From CAZSAT01 sp964604675 (GTDB taxonomy: Bacteria > Myxococcota_A > UBA796 > CAJQPC01): 8,888 bases of DNA. The stretch spans positions 1-8,888 of the forward strand of contig CAZSAT010000200.1 of the NCBI GenBank assembly GCA_964604675.1, given 5' to 3'. Shown one piece after another: positions 6,316-8,888 of the stretch; the first letter of the stretch is position 1; each line of letters opens with the position of its first letter. The notes beneath the pieces are model-generated. The model saw only the letters and a list, made by a program, of their open reading frames with translations, made no database searches and was not told the DNA's origin. Made by a program: the position numbers and the translations under genes.

Positions 6316-6719
6316 GGAGACACCTCTTCTGACTTGGTGGGGGACAGAGAGCGGATCCAGACGACGAGGGCGTCGATCTCTTCCGCAGATAGGACGGACT
6401 TGAAGGCGGGCATGGACGCGCTCAGGCCAGCGGCGGATCCGCCGTCTGTGATGGCCTGCTTCAGCTGTTCGTCGGTGCGCGTGGCCATGTGTGCAGCGTC
6501 GGTGAGGTCCGCCGGCGGCGGCTTGAGCGAGCGAGCCGCGATGCCGGAGCCGTCTCCACTCGAACCGTGACAGGCGGAGCAGCTCTTGATGAAGAGAGCA
6601 CGCGCCGCTGCCGAGTCCGCCGCGACAGGGTCGGCAGCGTCTGCAGACATCCCCGTAAGCAGGGCGAACATGCAGGTGACTCCGCGCACTTGGGCTGAGA
6701 ATGGACGAGGCTTGGACAT
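6312..6719 (-). CDS. Periplasmic class I cytochrome c
   Basis: A 135-residue protein. Residues 1-28 form a Sec signal peptide with a likely 'ADA' cleavage site (26-28). The single heme is attached at 'CSACH' (Cys47, Cys50, His51), preceded by 'ALFIKS' and followed by 'GSSGDGSGIAARSL', as in small class I cytochromes of the c6/c5/cbb3-subunit kind. The distal ligand is probably Met103 in 'SASMPAF', followed by the closing helix 'SAEEIDALVVWIRSL'. It would shuttle one electron in the periplasm, most simply between the heme-porin encoded next and an inner-membrane oxidase or reductase. ATG 6719 has GGAGG 7 bases upstream. The gene is first in the operon, directly behind a sigma-54-type promoter, and overlaps the next gene by 4 bases (ATGA). 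Confidence 0.92.
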   Translation of the reverse strand: MSKPRPFSAQVRGVTCMFALLTGMSADAADPVAADSAAARALFIKSCSACHGSSGDGSGIAARSLKPPPADLTDAAHMATRTDEQLKQAITDGGSAAGLSASMPAFKSVLSAEEIDALVVWIRSLSPTKSEEVSP

Positions 6720-6747
6720 GGTGTGACCTCCGCCTAGCTAGCACCAC

Positions 6748-6763
6748 TGCAAGCATCGTGCCC
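6748..6763 (-). promoter_or_regulatory. Sigma-54 (-24/-12) promoter of the cytochrome operon
   Basis: On the minus strand GGGCACGATGCTTGCA matches the sigma-54 consensus TGGCACG-N4-TTGCW at every defined position but the first. The invariant GG and GC are separated by the required 10 bases. Transcription would begin near 6737, leaving an 18-base leader with the ribosome-binding site at 6727-6731. Such promoters need an enhancer-binding activator, which implies conditional expression. Confidence 0.65.
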
Positions 6764-6789
6764 GATCGTCCTGGCTCCCTCCGGCTCGG

Positions 6790-6830
6790 TTGCGCAAGTG
6801 CGTCTGCGCGGTTCGGCAGGTCGTCTGCCG
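6790..6830 (-). promoter_or_regulatory. Palindromes upstream of the sigma-54 promoter (candidate activator sites)
   Basis: TTGCGCAA (6790-6797) and CGGCAG-N5-CTGCCG (6814-6830) are perfect dyads at about -54 to -61 and -78 to -94 relative to the predicted start. This is within the usual range for enhancer-binding proteins. Binding is not shown by the sequence. Confidence 0.35.
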
Positions 6831-6916
6831 GTCGTTCCGACGCTTCGTAGGGTGCCTTCACTCGTTCGTTAGTGTCCATTCAACCGATCGGGTGGGCCAA
6901 ATGGCGCAGGCGGAGG

Positions 6917-6971
6917 AGGGATAGCGCTCATGAACCGACCTCACGCGGCGATTCTCGCACCAGGTGAGGCA
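6917..6971. repeat. 55-bp direct repeat, copy 1
   Basis: Matches 8834-8888 at 54 of 55 positions (C6961 versus G8878), in the same orientation. On the minus strand it reads 'CENRRVRSVHERYP', the same peptide as in the gene at the window's right edge. Here the similarity ends at the proline and the frame stops about 20 codons later. On the plus strand it holds ATG 6930 behind GGAGGAGGG, opening a 37-codon frame to a TAA at 7041-7043. Confidence 0.85.
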
Positions 6972-7217
6972 TCTCGACGGGAGCTTACGGGTCTGGTCGG
7001 GCCGGTCTGGGTCCCCCACGGCTCGATCGGGCAGCGTTCATAAGGGCGAGACGGGGACTGGGACGAGATCGAGGAGGCGGCACCCGACGTCCTCTTCTGG
7101 CTTCGACTACGAGGCGCTCTCCGAGGCCTTCCTGAGGCGGCCGTAAGCAGCAGTCGCGGCGCCCTTGCGAGGCATGCGGCGCCCTGGATACTCTGCGTTC
7201 AGCTCACGGGAGGCGCG
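6972..7217. other. Intergenic region with gene-remnant-like frames
   Basis: No intact gene is evident. On the plus strand around 7047-7110 one frame reads 'GDWDEIEEAAPDVLFWL', and a neighbouring frame then reads 'FDYEALSEAFLRRP' up to a stop at 7144-7146. Both look protein-like, as if one decayed gene had been frame-shifted. The end of the region holds the likely promoter and ribosome-binding site of the gene at 7218. Confidence 0.3.
7165..7192 (+). promoter_or_regulatory. Possible sigma-70-type promoter for the gene at 7218
   Basis: TTGCGA (7165-7170) and GATACT (7187-7192) are separated by 16 bases; each matches its consensus at 4 of 6 positions. The match is modest and GC-rich genomes often deviate, so this is tentative. 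Confidence 0.28.
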
Positions 7218-7760
7218 ATGCGCGGCTTCGGAAAAGCCGTCCAGGGCCTGATCAAGATCCTCCTGGCGCTGGGCATCCCCAAGTGGGCCATCGCCGGCGC
7301 GGGCGGGCTGCTCCTGTTGTGGGCGGTCCCGATGCTCGTGGACAGCATGGAGAAAGACCGCGGGCGCCGGGTGCTCCACCTCGCCCGGCTGGAGGACGAG
7401 TCCGTGCGCCAGAAGGCCGACGCGGAGGCCTTGGCGACCGCCGGCGAGGACCTGCAGCAGCTTCTGCTCGTGACCCGCGAGGCGATCCGCGGCGGTCGGA
7501 GGGCGCTCGCGGAGGAGGGCCTCGTCAAGCTCCGGGCCGCCGGGCTGAAGCGGCAGGAGCTCTTCCGGCTCGAGGACCAGCTCTACGGTGCGCTCCCCAA
7601 GCACCCCGTCGCCGTGGAGATCCGAGCGCAGAAGCTCCTCGACGCCGGCCGCTCGGAGGACGCCGAGCGCCTGCTCACCCGCGCGCTCGAGCGCTGGCCC
7701 GACGAGGAGGCCCTCGCCGAGATGCTCGCCGCCAGCGACGAGGCGGGTCTCACCACCTGA
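7218..7760 (+). CDS. Membrane-anchored protein with coiled-coil and TPR-like region
   Basis: A 180-residue protein not recognised as a named family. Residues 5-20 are an amphipathic helix. Residues 24-42 ('AIAGAGGLLLLWAVPMLVD') form one transmembrane segment. The rest is highly charged and helical: a coiled-coil-prone stretch at about 44-122, then residues 127-170 with TPR-like character ('AVEIRAQKLLDAGRSEDAE', 'RLLTRALERWPDEEALAEML'). The likely topology is a single membrane anchor with a helical scaffold domain that binds other proteins. ATG 7218 follows GGGAGG with a 4-base spacer, and GC3 bias is strong, so the gene is real. It converges on the minus-strand small genes that end at 7920. 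No terminator is obvious between them. Confidence 0.8.
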   Translation: MRGFGKAVQGLIKILLALGIPKWAIAGAGGLLLLWAVPMLVDSMEKDRGRRVLHLARLEDESVRQKADAEALATAGEDLQQLLLVTREAIRGGRRALAEEGLVKLRAAGLKRQELFRLEDQLYGALPKHPVAVEIRAQKLLDAGRSEDAERLLTRALERWPDEEALAEMLAASDEAGLTT

Positions 7761-7919
7761 TCTCGGACTTCGAGCAGGATGCGCTCCGGGCTCTCGACCA
7801 GCTCCCCAATCCGGATAAGGGCGATGCCCAGCTCTGTACTGGTCCAGCGTGAACCTGACTCTCGGGTGGACTGGTAACGGACTCGGCTGACCACGGGCAG
7901 GGGGTCGTAGGGGGGCGGC

Positions 7920-8117
7920 TCAGCATTCCGCGACCTGCTGGAACTGGCGGGCGGCCTCGCGCACCTGCCCCGCGGCCCCCCCGTCCAGCAGCCCGCGCAG
8001 CAGCTCCCGCAAGCGCTCCGCCACCAACGAGGCGCCCGGCGCCGCCGCCCGGGCCACGAGATCACCGAGAACCTCGGGGGCGAGCGGCGGGCTGGGCAGC
8101 GTCGTCCCGTCCGTCAC
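7920..8117 (-). CDS. Small hypothetical protein, coupled to the preceding gene
   Basis: A 65-residue, Ala/Leu/Arg-rich helical protein of unknown function. The central part 'SLVAERLRELLRGLLDGG' (residues 30-47) is amphipathic, and the protein ends in 'QVAEC'. It starts with GTG at 8117, which overlaps the stop of the preceding gene by 4 bases (GTGA), with GAGG upstream. This coupling is the main reason to call it real. There is no signal peptide or membrane segment. It could be a small partner of the protein encoded just upstream; that is inferred only from the coupling. Confidence 0.55.
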   Translation of the reverse strand: MTDGTTLPSPPLAPEVLGDLVARAAAPGASLVAERLRELLRGLLDGGAAGQVREAARQFQQVAEC

Positions 8118-8469
8118 GCCGTCCTCATCGCTTCAGCGGCCGCCTCCTGCCCCATGCGCGCGACGAGTCCGGGCCTGTCGATGGTCGCCCGCTTGAACCT
8201 GAGGTGCTCGATCATCTCCAGGGCAGCGCCGATGTCCTCCGCCTCGGCCAGCGCATCGATCTCTGCGAGCCGCTCCCCGTGGCGCTCCGTGTCGCGGCGA
8301 CTGAGACCTGGTGGTCGTCAGTGTCGGCGAGCGCATCCAGGACGGCGGGATCGCTCACGCCCGCGACGACGCGCGCGCGCTCCTTCGTGGTGATGGCTCC
8401 GCACCAGCGGTCGAGGCGCTCGGGGGGATCGGCGGGCACCGTGGCGGCGGGGTTGGCGGCGGTGGTCAT
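8114..8469 (-). pseudogene. Small hypothetical protein gene with an apparent frameshift
   Basis: ATG 8469 has a good ribosome-binding site (GGAGAAG) and opens a coding-like frame through 'CGAITTKERARVVAGVSDPA' and 'VLDALADTDDHQ'. Past about 8317 this frame loses protein character, while the frame one base away becomes strongly coding: 'RHGERLAEIDALAEAED', 'IGAALEMIEHLRFKRATID' and 'RPGLVARMGQEAAAEAMRTA', stopping at 8114. Start to stop is 356 bases, one short of a multiple of three. A single-base deletion between about 8295 and 8317 would explain it, restoring a protein of about 118 residues. No convincing slippery heptamer is seen at the crossover. It is either a broken gene or a sequencing or assembly error. 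The family is not recognised; the protein is acidic and helical. Confidence 0.6.
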
Positions 8470-8597
8470 CGGGCTTCTCCGTGTCGGGCCTCCCGAGGTC
8501 CATCCCCGAGAGCCGAACCACGTTTCGCTCCACCGATCCGGACGTTGCAAGCCCGATGTCGAGAATCTCGGATGTGGACGCCGGGTGGCCGCCGACT

Positions 8598-8888
8598 TCA
8601 CCGACCAGACGACGCGTAGGTCGGTGGCACCCTCTCGCTGAAGGGGATCGCGACCGGCCCCGGCTCCCGGTGCAGCCTGACCAGGGCGGCCGAGGCCGAC
8701 GTGGCGAAGGCCGTCGCGCGACGAAGGCCGGTGCGGTCGATCGCGCGGTCACGCGACTGCTTGTTGATGAGGTCCGCGACCTCCGGCCAGCTCACGATCA
8801 TCAGCGCCTCGACGCACTCCAGCAGGTCGCCGTAGGGATAGCGCTCATGAACCGACCTCACGCGGCGATTCTCGCACGAGGTGAGGCA
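8598..8888 (-). CDS. Hypothetical protein, 5' part beyond the window
   Basis: The frame is open from the right edge to the stop at 8598 (96 residues visible). It has strong GC3 bias and a plausible protein sequence: 'ERYPYGDLLECVEALMIVSW', 'PEVADLINKQSRDRAIDRTG', 'LRRATAFATSASAALVRLHR'. The first 18 codons coincide with the 55-bp repeat that recurs at 6917. A GTG at 8861 could serve as a start, but it lies inside the repeat and has no clear ribosome-binding site, so the gene may begin outside the window. The family is not recognised. A 128-bp stretch without a clear gene separates it from the gene starting at 8469, and the two are probably co-transcribed. Confidence 0.55.
   Translation of the reverse strand, partial: CLTSCENRRVRSVHERYPYGDLLECVEALMIVSWPEVADLINKQSRDRAIDRTGLRRATAFATSASAALVRLHREPGPVAIPFSERVPPTYASSGR
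8834..8888. repeat. 55-bp direct repeat, copy 2 (reaches the window edge)
   Basis: 54 of 55 bases equal 6917-6971. The match begins at 8834 and is still continuing at the last base, so the true repeat may be longer. Sequence to the left of both copies is unrelated, giving a sharp boundary on that side. Confidence 0.85.

Noticed and set aside
6316..6879. In-frame upstream extension of the heme-porin (a start at 6879 would give 616 residues)
   Set aside because: This stretch is antisense-like to the cytochrome c gene and promoter region, Arg/His-rich, with no export signal. ATG 6315 has its own ribosome-binding site and an ATGA overlap.
7150..7186. Repeated GGCGCC words as a CRISPR-like or repeat array
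   Set aside because: Only two short palindromic words are present, as expected by chance in GC-rich DNA.
7761..7919. Possible minus-strand gene reading 'STELGIALIRIGELVESPER' between the convergent genes
   Set aside because: It has no good start codon or ribosome-binding site and would run far into the plus-strand TPR-like gene. A plus-strand frame in the same place looks equally plausible, so neither is called.
8470..8597. Protein-like minus-strand frame ('SEILDIGLATSGSVERNVV') between two small genes
   Set aside because: Codon bias is only moderate, there is no start, and the frame runs on as a shadow inside the next gene.

Overview
The window is GC-rich bacterial DNA with strongly biased third codon positions in the better genes. 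A Cys/Trp-rich RCC1-like protein, LpoB and YcfL-type lipoproteins, a sigma-54-type promoter and a cytochrome-porin fusion together suggest a Gram-negative, possibly a myxobacterium (Myxococcota) or relative. This is an inference from gene content; there is no rRNA or other marker to settle it.

Layout. (1) 1-858, plus strand: the 3' part of an RCC1-repeat-like gene, open at the window's left edge. (2) 882-1624, minus strand: a YcfL-like lipoprotein gene preceded by an LpoB-like gene that has lost its 5' part. (3) 1625-4567: two layers of insertion sequence. A DDE transposase gene truncated at both ends abuts the broken lpoB. It is cut in turn by an apparently complete IS66-family element (2137-4567; tnpA, tnpB, tnpC on the minus strand, with matching terminal inverted repeats). 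No 8-bp target duplication is seen around the IS66 copy. (4) 4568-5028: about 460 bp without a convincing gene but with a strong 17-bp-stem hairpin. (5) 5029-6763, minus strand: a two-gene electron-transfer operon, a small class I cytochrome c followed by a Cyc2-like monoheme cytochrome fused to a beta-barrel. The two genes are coupled by an ATGA overlap and preceded by a near-consensus -24/-12 (sigma-54) promoter with palindromes upstream. (6) 6917-8888: a 55-bp direct repeat (54/55 identical) begins this region and recurs at the right edge. Between the copies lie gene-remnant-like sequence, a membrane-anchored helical/TPR-like protein on the plus strand (7218-7760), and three small unrecognised minus-strand genes. 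One of these three carries an apparent frameshift, and it is coupled to the next by a GTGA overlap.

Reading together: the best candidate for a functional system is the cytochrome c / cytochrome-porin pair, which would carry electrons between an outer-membrane heme-porin and a soluble periplasmic cytochrome, possibly in Fe(II) oxidation as proposed for Cyc2. The left half records insertion-sequence activity and rearrangement that destroyed lpoB. The right end looks like accessory DNA bounded by a direct repeat.
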